Shown: positions 5,221-13,172 of the stretch, piece by piece | Layout: every line of letters starts with the position of its first letter | Position numbering within the stretch: position 1 is the stretch's first letter | Source: an uncultured Ruminococcus sp. | Lineage (GTDB): Bacteria > Bacillota > Clostridia > Oscillospirales > Acutalibacteraceae | Length of the DNA: 40,380 nt | Assembly: GCA_902774325.1 (NCBI GenBank) | Contig: CACYIC010000008.1 | Coordinates: 1-40,380 of the forward strand | Direction: 5' to 3' | Position numbers and translations under genes: made by a program | Notes under the pieces: model-generated | Told to the model about the DNA's origin: nothing | Seen by the model: only the letters and a program-made list of their open reading frames with translations | Database searches by the model: none

Positions 5221-8208
5221 TTATCTCTTCCTGCCGAAAACGCCCTTTATGGTCTCAAAGAAGTTCTTTTTATTGCTGTACTTTTTGCGCAGCTCGCCGA
5301 GCGTTACATCCGTCTGCGAATTGTGCGTCACCATTCCCTGGGCGGCCTGTACAAAGATATCCTTGAAGTTGTCCATGCTCTTGTCGTCGTAGAGGCTGGC
5401 GGTGTAGTCGATCATCAGGATAAGACCGTCCGCGCCGTCGAGGATCTCCATATCGAGGATCGTCTGGGAAGCCGCCTGATTCTGGCGGATGTCGATGGTC
5501 TCGACCTCAAGGCCGTCCATTCCTCCCATATCACGGATATCCTGCTGATAGAGCAGATATGCCGCCTCGCTGCTGCCCGCCTGGTTGTGGATATCGACGT
5601 AAGGATAGCAGCTGTGCTCTATTCCCTTCTGGACCTGGTCGTGAACCTCCGCGAAAAGCTCCCTCAGGGTCATTTCGTCCTTGAGGCGCAGTCCTACCGG
5701 AAGCTCGCGGAACAAGAGTCCTACGGAATTCATGGCGATCATGTCCTCGCGTCCGTTGTAGATCCAGCAGAGCTTGATATCGTTTTTCCTGTTGTATATC
5801 GAGATCGCGAGCGCGGCGACGGCAATAAAGAACTCGTTGCGGCTGATGCGGTACTGCCGCTCCATCGCCTTCATCTGGGGCTGCTCTATGCCGATAGGCG
5901 CGAACAGCTCTCCCATCTCGTTTTCGCGGGAGTCATGGTCTGTTTTGGGATAGCACGACCACTCGACGCCCTCAAAACGGTTTTCAAAGTACAGTCTGCT
6001 CTCCTCGTAAAAGTCGGTTTTCTTCTCGTCCTCGCGGTTCTGCAGGATGAGATAATACAGATCGGGGTCGGGCTGCATTCCCAAATAAGCCTTGCCGACG
6101 TTCTGCATGAACACCTTGAGGGAGGTTCCGTCGAAAAGCGTATGGTGAACGTCGAAGAAGATGTAGCCGTTCCGCTCGGTTTCAAAAACGCGGCAGCGGT
6201 GCAGACAGCCTCCGATGATCTTGAAGGGCTGAACAAGGGTATCCTTGATATTGTCGAACTCAAATTCGCTGATTTTCTCAACGTAGATATCCTGCAGCAC
6301 CTCGGGCGTATAGCGCTGGATTATCTCGCCGTCGTCGTTGAAATGGAAGGTAGTCAGCAGCGCCGAATGGCTTCGGATGGCGGTGCGCATAGCCTCAGCC
6401 ATCTTCTGCATATCGACCATATCCTTGTCGAGCTTCATCATTGTGAAGAGGTTATACATCGTCGATCTCGGCGTATAGAGCTGATAATCCACCATATAGA
6501 GCTGCTCGACGGTCAGCGGATGGTCGGTTTTCATCGCTCGGGCGTTTTTCAGCTCGGGAGCCTCGCCGTCGTCATTTGCGTGGATCTCCTCATAGAGAGC
6601 GGCGATCCTCTTGGGAGTTCTGCCGCGGAATATCTCGCCGGCGTTAAGACCCGGAAGCTCGCTCTCCGTGATCACCTTTATTGAACCGAGCGAATCGCCG
6701 CCGAGCTCATAGAAGTCGTCGTTTATTCCGAACCGCTCGAGCTTGAGCACCTTAGCCATCGCGTCGCAGAGCTTCTGCTGGATCTCGTTCTCGGGAGGGG
6801 CGTAGTCGGTTTGGAAGTTTGAGGCGTCGGGCTTAGGCAGCGCCTTTCTGTCCATCTTGCCGTTTGGCTTGAGAGGCACGGAGTCGATCTTTATATAGTA
6901 GGCGGGGATCATATAATAGGGCAGGCGCTTTGAAAGCTCCTCGCGCATTTTGTCCGGGTCCACCTCGACGTCCTCGGTGTAATAGGCGCACAGATAGCTC
7001 TTACCGTTTTCCTCGAAGCCGCGCGCCGCCGCCCAGTCGATCCCGAGCACCTGCTTGACCGACGCCTCGATCTCGGCGGGCTCTATGCGGTTGCCGTTTA
7101 TTTTGATCATATCGCCGGAACGTCCGAGCAGAACATAGTTGCCGTTTTCATCCACTCTCGCGAGGTCGCCCGTATGATAGATGCCGTTTTGGAAGGCTTT
7201 TTCGGTTTCACCGGGCAGATTTATGTATCCGCGCACAAAGGGATTCTCAAAGCAGAGCTCACCGATCTCGCCGTCCGGCGCCTCCTCTCCCTCCTCGGTC
7301 AGAAGGACGATCTTGCAGTCGATCTCGGGCTTTCCGATAGGACAGGTCTCATAAGCCCTGTCGATTTTGAACACGCCGACCGCGAAGCCGCTCTCCGACG
7401 CCGCGTAAATATTTATAAGCTCAAGGTTTTTGTTGTAGACGTTATTCGCGGGCTCGCTTCCGACAAAGAGCATACGCAGGAAGGGACCCGTCTGGTTGCC
7501 CAGCATACGGACGTAGGAGGGCGTCAGGAAGGTGATGGTTATTCTCTTCTCAATAAAGAACTTCTTGAGCGCGAGGGGGTTCTTGATCGTCGCGTAGCTC
7601 ACCACAAAGGTTTTGCCGCCGCGAATACTGAGCGCCTTGAGAACGACGATGACGGAGGCGACGAAATTCATCGGCGCAAGCAGCGCCAGCCTGTCCTTGC
7701 CGTTGAAGGGGTTCTTTCCGTCCACGCTTATCGAATCAACGGCTCTCCTGAGGTTGCCGTATTCGTGGAGCACGCCCTTGGGATTTCCGGTGGTGCCGGA
7801 GGTATAGATGGCGTAAGCCGCGTCGTGATCGTCCGCTTCGGCATAGCCCTTCATGGGCTCCGACGACATGATCTCCTCCCAATTTGCAGCGGAAAGCTCG
7901 GTTTTGCAGCCGCAGTCCCTGCGGATATAGTCGATGCGCTCTGGCGCGTAGGTATCCTCTACCAGCGCCCAAGCCGCGCCCGCCTTCCAAACGCCGATCA
8001 TGGCGATCACGGGAAGGATGCCGCGCGGGAGATTTATCAGAACAAAGTCCTCTTTACCGATATTGTTTCGGGAAAGATAGGAATATACCCTGCCGCTCAG
8101 GTCGTCGAGCTGCGAATAGGTTATTCCCTTTGAATGAGCCTCGTCAAAGAGCACCGAGGCGTTGGGACTCTCGCTGACGTAGCTTTCAAGCATTTGAAGA
8201 ATATTCAT
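5221..8208 (-). CDS. Single-module NRPS: adenylation, carrier, condensation
   Basis: 995 residues. Adenylation domain about 1-460: YTSGTTGNPKG at 135-145, YAASESG at 268-274, TGD at 346-348, GRSGDMIKINGNRIEPAEIE at 362-381, and catalytic Lys451 in PNGKMDRKALP. Carrier domain about 472-545, with the phosphopantetheine Ser506 in ELGGDSL. Condensation domain about 560-960, with HHTLFDG at 688-694 matching HHxxxDG. The order A-T-C without thioesterase or reductase is unusual for a stand-alone protein; it would load one acid and pass it to an acceptor. In the region where most amino-acid adenylation domains carry Asp after Phe, I read NFVAS, so the substrate may not be an ordinary alpha-amino acid. 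The stop and next start nearly abut, and the STAS gene ends 2 nt upstream. Confidence 0.9.
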   Translation of the reverse strand: MNILQMLESYVSESPNASVLFDEAHSKGITYSQLDDLSGRVYSYLSRNNIGKEDFVLINLPRGILPVIAMIGVWKAGAAWALVEDTYAPERIDYIRRDCGCKTELSAANWEEIMSSEPMKGYAEADDHDAAYAIYTSGTTGNPKGVLHEYGNLRRAVDSISVDGKNPFNGKDRLALLAPMNFVASVIVVLKALSIRGGKTFVVSYATIKNPLALKKFFIEKRITITFLTPSYVRMLGNQTGPFLRMLFVGSEPANNVYNKNLELINIYAASESGFAVGVFKIDRAYETCPIGKPEIDCKIVLLTEEGEEAPDGEIGELCFENPFVRGYINLPGETEKAFQNGIYHTGDLARVDENGNYVLLGRSGDMIKINGNRIEPAEIEASVKQVLGIDWAAARGFEENGKSYLCAYYTEDVEVDPDKMREELSKRLPYYMIPAYYIKIDSVPLKPNGKMDRKALPKPDASNFQTDYAPPENEIQQKLCDAMAKVLKLERFGINDDFYELGGDSLGSIKVITESELPGLNAGEIFRGRTPKRIAALYEEIHANDDGEAPELKNARAMKTDHPLTVEQLYMVDYQLYTPRSTMYNLFTMMKLDKDMVDMQKMAEAMRTAIRSHSALLTTFHFNDDGEIIQRYTPEVLQDIYVEKISEFEFDNIKDTLVQPFKIIGGCLHRCRVFETERNGYIFFDVHHTLFDGTSLKVFMQNVGKAYLGMQPDPDLYYLILQNREDEKKTDFYEESRLYFENRFEGVEWSCYPKTDHDSRENEMGELFAPIGIEQPQMKAMERQYRISRNEFFIAVAALAISIYNRKNDIKLCWIYNGREDMIAMNSVGLLFRELPVGLRLKDEMTLRELFAEVHDQVQKGIEHSCYPYVDIHNQAGSSEAAYLLYQQDIRDMGGMDGLEVETIDIRQNQAASQTILDMEILDGADGLILMIDYTASLYDDKSMDNFKDIFVQAAQGMVTHNSQTDVTLGELRKKYSNKKNFFETIKGVFGRKR

Positions 8209-8210
8209 TG

Positions 8211-8516
8211 TTATTCTCCCATTTCGTAATCGAGGATCTCGTCGAAGCCGGTCACCTCAAAAACATCGTTTACGGATTCATTTACGTTGATGAGCTTCAT
8301 ACCGCCCTTTGCCGCCATCTTCTTATGAAGCGAGAGCAGCACTCTCAGTCCGGCGGACGAAACATAGTTCACGTCCTTAAAATCGAGGATGAGGCTTTCC
8401 GCGCCCTCGAGATTCTGGTTCACATAGGCGTCCACCTCGGGAGAGGTCACTGTGTCGACGCGTCCCGAAATAATAACCGTCAGGGTGTCTCCGAGTTTTT
8501 TCTTTTTGATGTTCAT
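8211..8516 (-). CDS. STAS-domain anti-sigma-factor antagonist
   Basis: 101 residues forming one STAS domain of the SpoIIAA/RsbV type. The phosphorylation loop reads YVSSAGLRVLL (51-61), with Ser54 at the position phosphorylated by the partner kinase in SpoIIAA/RsbV. AAGGAG sits 8 nt before ATG 8516. In this family the unphosphorylated STAS protein binds the ATPase anti-sigma factor, and phosphorylation breaks the complex. Its partners are encoded immediately upstream (RsbW-like ATPase, SpoIIE-like phosphatase), while the next gene is an NRPS rather than a sigma factor. The output may therefore be a sigma factor elsewhere, or direct control of the NRPS or esterase. Confidence 0.9.
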   Translation of the reverse strand: MNIKKKKLGDTLTVIISGRVDTVTSPEVDAYVNQNLEGAESLILDFKDVNYVSSAGLRVLLSLHKKMAAKGGMKLINVNESVNDVFEVTGFDEILDYEMGE

Positions 8517-8532
8517 AATTGTAAGCTCCTTT

Positions 8533-8943
8533 TTATGATATTTTTTTCTTTATTTTCAGAATATTTCTGCCGTTATTGTATTCGTACTCAACAAGATCCA
8601 TTGTTTTTTTCACAAGATAGATCCCGAGTCCCCCGGGCGTTCTGTCGTCCGCCGAAGCGTGGACATCCGGCTCGGCATGCCTGAGCGGATCGAAGGGTCT
8701 GCCGTTGTCAATGAAGGTAATGATGACCGACAACGGCTCATCCTCGACCGCGAGCTGCACCGTCGCCTTGCCGACGTCGGGAGAATAAGCGTATTTCGCG
8801 ATATTGCCGAACAACTCGTCGATCGCGATGGAGATTTGGGTAAGCGCCTTTATCGGGCAGCCGACGCTCTCGAGCTCGGCGGTGATAAAATCGGTCACGA
8901 CCTCGATGTTTTCGACTGCGGCTTCAATAGTAATCTCTTTCAT
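8533..8943 (-). CDS. RsbW/SpoIIAB-like ATP-binding anti-sigma kinase
   Basis: About 136 residues of the GHKL ATPase fold. N-box IDELFGNIAKYAY, G1 box DNGRPFDP and G2 box GGLGIYLVK are all present, so ATP binding should be intact. I place the start at ATG 8943 because AAAGGG lies 8 nt upstream; ATG 8949 overlaps the phosphatase stop and is also possible. In partner switching this protein phosphorylates the STAS partner and sequesters a target, classically a sigma factor. It lies between the phosphatase and STAS genes with almost no spacing, so the three products should be made together. Confidence 0.88.
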   Translation of the reverse strand: MKEITIEAAVENIEVVTDFITAELESVGCPIKALTQISIAIDELFGNIAKYAYSPDVGKATVQLAVEDEPLSVIITFIDNGRPFDPLRHAEPDVHASADDRTPGGLGIYLVKKTMDLVEYEYNNGRNILKIKKKIS

Positions 8944-8945
8944 GA

Positions 8946-10502
8946 TCATTTCCCTTTATAGTGCACGCAAAGCATTGTCAGGTCGTCAAACTGAGGTTGA
9001 TCCTGCATGAAGCCGCTCACGTTATCGCGGACAGCTTCTATCAGCTTTTCGGGCGTTCCTTCCTTGTTTTTGTTGAGCACGGAGAGGAATTTCTCATAGC
9101 CGTACTGCTGCGACGCCTCGTTCTCAGCCTCGGGGACTCCGTCGGTGTAGACTAACAGCTTTGAATCCGGCTGCAGCGTCAGCTTCGTTTCCTTGTACTT
9201 TATCCCGGGCATACCGCCGACAACAAAGCTGTGCTTGGTTTTCAGCAGCTCAAAATCCCCGCCGGGATTCTTTATTATCGGGTATTCATGACCGGCGTTC
9301 GCGGTGATAAGAGTGCCGTCGTCCAGGTCAAGGATACCGAGCCAAACAGTGACGAACATCTCCTCGCGGTTATTCTCGCAGATCTGATTATTGACAGCCC
9401 TGAGCACCTCGCCCGGGCTTTTGCCCGTCATGACGGTGTTTTTTATCAAAATCTTGGAAGCCATCATGAACAGCGCGGCGGGGATACCCTTTCCGGAAAC
9501 GTCGGCTATCACGAGCGCGAGTCGGCTTTCGTCAACCATAAAGAAGTCGTAGAAGTCGCCGCCGACCTCCTTGGCGGGCGTCATAGACGCGTACAGATCA
9601 AATTCCGTACGATCGGGCAAAAACGGAAAGGTGCCGGGCAGCATATCCGCCTGTATCTTGGTAGCCACCCCCAGCTCCATTTCGGTCGAGGCAAGCGTCT
9701 TTTCCCTCTCGGCAAAGAGAACGCCGTATATCAGCACGATAGAAACCGTCATTGCGGCGTATTGCGTCGATAAGCCGAAGACATTTACGGTGATTATCTG
9801 ATTCACAAGCGGGATAGCGATAAACGATACCGCGACGAAGCGGTCGGTTTTTGACGCCTTTGAGAACGCTATCGCGATGATCACCACCGTCATGGTGATA
9901 GCCAGATAAACCTGGCTGACATCCCACTGAGCCGCGCGGCTGTAAACTCCGTTTTCGTCGACCTCAAAGAAGAGCGGATAAACAATATTTATCAGACTCA
10001 AAAGCAGCGAGGGGTAGAGCATTGCCGTCACAAAGGCGTCGGCGATCCTCATGGGCTTGTCGTTCAGCCTGAGCGCCCTGCGGATATACTCCCAAAAAAG
10101 ATATATCAGTACGGAGCCTATCATATAGAAAAGCACGTTTATAATGAGGTTTGCCGTCCTGAAACTCGGATTTCCCTGTACCAGCCAGGAGCTTTCATCC
10201 AAAAACAGGGCGAACGCGTTGGTGGTCAGCAGGGTGACGAAAACGTGCGTATCCGCGTTGCGCGCCTTGAGGTTCAAAGTCGCGCTGAAGCAGAGCATGG
10301 CGCAGACAGCCATGCAAAAGATATCCGCGCCGACGGAAAACAGCCATTCCTTCCGCATCCCGTCGAAGCCTCTGAGCCAGAGCAAAACGACCGACAGCGC
10401 CGTAAGGAAGCAGGAAAAGCCGAAGCAAGCGGGAACGATCCAGGTCTGCCGCCCCAGCCAGTCCTTTTTGTCGTTGATTTTGGTAATTATAGCATTGTTC
10501 AT
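8946..10502 (-). CDS. Membrane-bound SpoIIE/RsbU-type PP2C phosphatase
   Basis: About 518 residues. The N-terminal half (about 20-270) contains roughly eight hydrophobic helices. A short linker (AEREKTLASTEMELGVATKIQ) follows, then a SpoIIE-type PP2C domain with EVGGDFYDFF, DVSGKGIPAALFM, NAGHEYP, YTDGVPEAEN and DDLTML, which supply the metal-binding aspartates. The linker plus IQADMLP is the usual switch element of RsbU-like enzymes. The membrane part probably senses a signal and controls dephosphorylation of the STAS protein. Start codon: ATG 10502 has GGAAAG at proper spacing; ATG 10508 and TTG 10520 are alternatives. It slightly overlaps or abuts the upstream gene and the downstream ATPase. 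Confidence 0.9.
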   Translation of the reverse strand: MNNAIITKINDKKDWLGRQTWIVPACFGFSCFLTALSVVLLWLRGFDGMRKEWLFSVGADIFCMAVCAMLCFSATLNLKARNADTHVFVTLLTTNAFALFLDESSWLVQGNPSFRTANLIINVLFYMIGSVLIYLFWEYIRRALRLNDKPMRIADAFVTAMLYPSLLLSLINIVYPLFFEVDENGVYSRAAQWDVSQVYLAITMTVVIIAIAFSKASKTDRFVAVSFIAIPLVNQIITVNVFGLSTQYAAMTVSIVLIYGVLFAEREKTLASTEMELGVATKIQADMLPGTFPFLPDRTEFDLYASMTPAKEVGGDFYDFFMVDESRLALVIADVSGKGIPAALFMMASKILIKNTVMTGKSPGEVLRAVNNQICENNREEMFVTVWLGILDLDDGTLITANAGHEYPIIKNPGGDFELLKTKHSFVVGGMPGIKYKETKLTLQPDSKLLVYTDGVPEAENEASQQYGYEKFLSVLNKNKEGTPEKLIEAVRDNVSGFMQDQPQFDDLTMLCVHYKGK

Positions 10503-10516
10503 TTTCATCTTTCCGA

Positions 10517-11179
10517 TCAACTGTTTTGAAGCATTTTAGAGGCTTGCCTGAGATATCTCACAAAAATAATGATTTGGATGAAGCTGAGTATCAGATCGAC
10601 CGTGCCGATTATCAACGAAACCGTCCAGGCGTTTTCCGACAGCTCAAATATCCTGATAACGAGCGCGTCCAGTGCCGAAAAGATAAAGGTAACGAGCAGC
10701 ACCCTCAATACAGAGTCTCCCTTTTCTGCGACGTCCGTACGCTCGCAGCTGTTGGAAAGATTCACTACGCCAGAAATCGCGAACACCATGACGAACATTT
10801 CGATTATCATGCTGGCGGAATTCAGGATAGTATAAAGCGTCCCGTTTTTGATTTGAAGGAAAAAGCCTATTATCAGCAGCACTCCCGAGGTCAAAACGCA
10901 GATCGTCGCCTTTTTGAACTCGGGCTCATCTCTCGACGCCTGAAGATAGCCGATAAAGCTGAAAACAGACTTGAGCGCTATAAAACACAGGGAGGCGATC
11001 CCCAGAAACACGCTTACGCTAATGAATAAAACCGAAGGCTCTTTATATGATTCGCCGAACACCCGTGAAGAAACGCTCAGAAAAAGCGCCATGCCGTTGC
11101 CCAAAAAAGTCGAGATAATAGCGAGGATCTGACCGATCACCGCTTTTTTTATTCCCTTCCCGGCATTTTTATATTTCAT
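10517..11179 (-). CDS. Six-helix membrane protein of unknown function, first gene of the NRPS operon
   Basis: 220 residues with about six hydrophobic segments (starting near AVIGQILAIISTFLGNGMALF) and no recognisable catalytic motif. GGAGA lies 7 nt before ATG 11179, and a good promoter is 35 bp further upstream. The stop overlaps the possible TTG start of the phosphatase. Position at the head of a partner-switch operon suggests a sensor or a membrane partner of the phosphatase. I do not recognise the family. Confidence 0.75.
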   Translation of the reverse strand: MKYKNAGKGIKKAVIGQILAIISTFLGNGMALFLSVSSRVFGESYKEPSVLFISVSVFLGIASLCFIALKSVFSFIGYLQASRDEPEFKKATICVLTSGVLLIIGFFLQIKNGTLYTILNSASMIIEMFVMVFAISGVVNLSNSCERTDVAEKGDSVLRVLLVTFIFSALDALVIRIFELSENAWTVSLIIGTVDLILSFIQIIIFVRYLRQASKMLQNS

Positions 11180-11213
11180 AACTATTCTCCGTTACTAAAG
11201 TGGATTTAGACCT

Positions 11214-11242
11214 ATTATATCATATCAGCTGTTATTTAACCA
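11214..11242 (-). promoter_or_regulatory. Sigma-A-type promoter of the partner-switch/NRPS operon
   Basis: On the minus strand: -35 TGGTTA (11237-11242), 17-nt spacer and a perfect -10 TATAAT (11214-11219), about 35 bp before the start codon at 11179. The operon therefore seems to be read by the housekeeping polymerase. Confidence 0.7.
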
Positions 11243-11327
11243 TATTTTTTGGGCATGATTTAGTTACAATTCTGTTACCATTTTCGGCTTCAGGATAAAA
11301 GATGACAAGTAAACCTCCGGCGGCAGT

Positions 11328-11570
11328 TCACTCCCGAGCGCACAACGACGCCGATAACAGAACGAATAAAAAGCCCGACCCGTAAAGAGCAAGCCGCCCT
11401 CGGGAACCGGTGTTAGGCATGATGATATTGTTGTCCTTGACCGAGATCGTCAGATTGAGCGTCTGCGTACTGTCCGGTGCTATGGTAAACGGAATCTTTT
11501 TGCCGTTAGCCATTTTTCCGCTCGGTGCCGATTCTTCTACAAAGTAATAATCACCGAGCGGAAATTTCAT
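11328..11570 (-). pseudogene. C-terminal remnant of a SpaA-type pilin/LPXTG surface protein
   Basis: 80 codons. GDYYFVEESAPSGK is the conserved end of a SpaA/Cna-B pilin-type domain, followed by a beta-strand region and the sorting signal IIMPNTG and a hydrophobic stretch. The rest of the protein (signal peptide, other domains) is absent, and the usual basic tail after the membrane helix is replaced by CARE. No ribosome site precedes ATG 11570. This is a broken end of a sortase substrate; no sortase gene is in the window. Confidence 0.6.
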
Positions 11571-11671
11571 AAGGAGTAAATTTATTATATTTGAAGTAAG
11601 TGTCAGTTAGAAACCGTTCGAAGTGTAGGTGTACAAAAAAACAAAAAATCTTTTTATCTACTTAATCAGTC

Positions 11672-11700
11672 TTGAAATAATAATACAAATATGATACAAT
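11672..11700 (+). promoter_or_regulatory. Promoter for structured leader and lipoprotein gene
   Basis: -35 TTGAAA (11672-11677), 17-nt spacer, -10 TACAAT (11695-11700). The expected start of transcription falls at about 11707, exactly where the structured leader begins. Confidence 0.7.
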
Positions 11701-11706
11701 AATCAC

Positions 11707-11822
11707 GTCACACAATAATTAAATACTCACGCTAATAATGGGAACGTGTATTTTATACCATTGGTAAAAAATACAGGCTCTATATCCGCGTTCCTAAAAT
11801 TTAGTGTGGATTATTGTGTGAC
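11707..11822 (+). ncRNA. Structured 5' leader domain, putative riboswitch or attenuator sensor
   Basis: The outer stem is a perfect 13-bp inverted repeat (11707-11719 with 11810-11822). Inside it GGAACG (11741-11746) pairs with CGTTCC (11789-11794), closing a hairpin of about 13 pairs (11747-11754 with 11768-11775, and 11756-11760 with 11762-11766). A possible 9-codon ORF (11738-11767) lacks a ribosome site. I do not recognise it as a known riboswitch class. It is followed at once by alternative antiterminator and terminator hairpins, so it probably senses a ligand, ion, protein or ribosome stalling. Confidence 0.6.
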
Positions 11823-11825
11823 AAC

Positions 11826-11860
11826 AAACGAGCTATGTGTTTTTGTGCGTAGCTTCGTTT
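11826..11860 (+). promoter_or_regulatory. Antiterminator hairpin
   Basis: Twelve base pairs with one bulged T (11826-11837 with 11848-11860). The 3' arm is shared with the 5' arm and loop of the terminator at 11846-11877, so the two hairpins cannot form together. Confidence 0.55.
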
Positions 11861-11877
11861 GAGGTTACGCATTTTTT
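11846..11877 (+). terminator. Intrinsic terminator of the leader (attenuator)
   Basis: Eleven-bp stem including two G-T pairs (11846-11856 with 11861-11871), loop GTTT, then six T residues (11872-11877). It lies 22 bp before the lipoprotein start, so it can block expression of that gene unless the antiterminator forms. Confidence 0.65.
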
Positions 11878-11899
11878 ATATTAATGAAGGAGAATTGAA

Positions 11900-12787
11900 A
11901 TGAAAAAGTGTTGTTTGCAAATTATTGTGCTATCAATGATTCTATTAAGTTTGTGTTCGTGTAAAACCAATAATCAAAGCCAAGGAAAAAATGAGTACTC
12001 TGAATCGTGTTACAGTGATGTTGTCAATTTAATTGATAAATACAAATCTGACAAACTAAAAAATGAAGTTAAAGATGCATATAAGTATTTTGGCAAAACA
12101 AATTATAACAGTGATGATGTTGAAAAGAGTGATAAAGCATTTGAAAGAAAAATAATTAACGACATTTCGGATTTAGCAGAAAAGTACATAGATGAAAACG
12201 ATAAGTCCTGTCTAACATTTGCATATAATTATTTGTTGCTGCTTCATTTGCAATATCAGTCGGAATCAATGGGGATAGATAAAAGCGATGGCTTGGACTA
12301 TAAAGAAGAATTAGATAAATACTACACTTTACTTAATCAAAAAGCGTCGTTAACAGAATTAGAAGGTTTCAAAAAATTTATAACCGATAATCAAATAATG
12401 ACATATCGTAATTTACCTCAAAAGACAAGTGAAAAAGATATTGCAACAATTATAAAACCATACTGTACTTTATATATTACCTGTATAAAAGAATCAACTA
12501 ATGAGTTGGAAAAGCGCAACTTTACTTCTTCTTTTAGCGCATATAGCGAGGCAATTGAGGTGTTTTATAATATACTTGACACTTTAGAGGGCTACCCAGA
12601 TTTATCTGATTCTTTCACAAAGTATGATATAGAAGAAATGAGAAAAACAGCTCAACTTGCAAAATCCGCAAATCAAACTCTATGTGATAATTATACTACA
12701 AACAACGCCTATGCGTTTTTAGAATACAATGATAAAATGAACCTTTATTATGTTGATATTAAAAATAATGTGGATAAGTATTTATAA
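11900..12787 (+). CDS. Lipoprotein of unknown function in AT-rich island
   Basis: 295 residues. The start has basic KK, a hydrophobic stretch and a lipobox ending LCSC with Cys about residue 21, so it is exported and lipid-anchored. The mature part is Lys/Asp/Glu-rich and looks mostly helical. I recognise no domain. AAGGAG lies 9 nt before ATG 11900. Base composition is far more AT-rich than the flanking operons, which suggests recent acquisition. Expression is probably controlled by the attenuator directly upstream. The 3' end overlaps a convergent small ORF by 6 bp; a strong plus-strand terminator follows at 13098-13140. Confidence 0.8.
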   Translation: MKKCCLQIIVLSMILLSLCSCKTNNQSQGKNEYSESCYSDVVNLIDKYKSDKLKNEVKDAYKYFGKTNYNSDDVEKSDKAFERKIINDISDLAEKYIDENDKSCLTFAYNYLLLLHLQYQSESMGIDKSDGLDYKEELDKYYTLLNQKASLTELEGFKKFITDNQIMTYRNLPQKTSEKDIATIIKPYCTLYITCIKESTNELEKRNFTSSFSAYSEAIEVFYNILDTLEGYPDLSDSFTKYDIEEMRKTAQLAKSANQTLCDNYTTNNAYAFLEYNDKMNLYYVDIKNNVDKYL

Positions 12788-12982
12788 CGCTTCATCAAAA
12801 CTCAGTCTATGCTTTTCATTTATAAACGTCATTGGGATAGCCTCGCTTTCTTTTATATACCTCTTTAATCTGCGGATGAAACCACCGTGCTTAATTTCGG
12901 ACATGGTTTCTTTCATGATTTCTTTGACAGACGCAACGCCAACGGAAATTCGTTCCTCTAAGCAAACACATTTTGGAACCAT
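12782..12982 (-). CDS. Small ORF, possibly degraded, convergent with the lipoprotein gene
   Basis: 66 codons, Lys/Glu-rich with one Cys pair (KCVC) and a helical core (SVKEIMKETMSEIKHGGFIRRLKRY). The frame stays open upstream to about 13090, reading RCYYGGKKKGC with no ATG, GTG or TTG start in that extension. A good ribosome site (GAGGAGG) with GTG lies near 13036 but in another frame. A frameshift in the run of A residues near 13005 would join them. It may be a decayed small gene with a Cys motif; function unknown. Confidence 0.35.
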   Translation of the reverse strand: MVPKCVCLEERISVGVASVKEIMKETMSEIKHGGFIRRLKRYIKESEAIPMTFINEKHRLSFDEAL

Positions 12983-13097
12983 GCATCCTTTTTTCTTTCC
13001 ACCATAGTAGCATCTATTTTTGTCACCCCTCCTCAGTATGACTTTGTGCTCAATTACCTTAAGATTCGTTACCCTGACGCAAAACTGAAATAATTAA

Positions 13098-13140
13098 TGC
13101 CTGTATTGTTTTCGCTTTTGATTACAATACAGGCAGTTTT
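13098..13140 (+). terminator. Strong terminator downstream of the lipoprotein
   Basis: Perfect 12-bp stem (13098-13109 with 13124-13135) followed by a T-rich tract on the plus strand. Confidence 0.7.
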
Positions 13141-13172
13141 CTTATCATTCCGGTTTATCAGATTTTTGACAG

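Noticed and set aside
5323-8133. Long plus-strand frames opposite the NRPS gene
   Set aside because: They mirror the NRPS codon pattern, lack ribosome sites and show no domain.
8211-10502. A sigma factor as the partner-switch target within the window
   Set aside because: No sigma-70 region 2 or 4 protein is encoded in or near the operon, on either strand.
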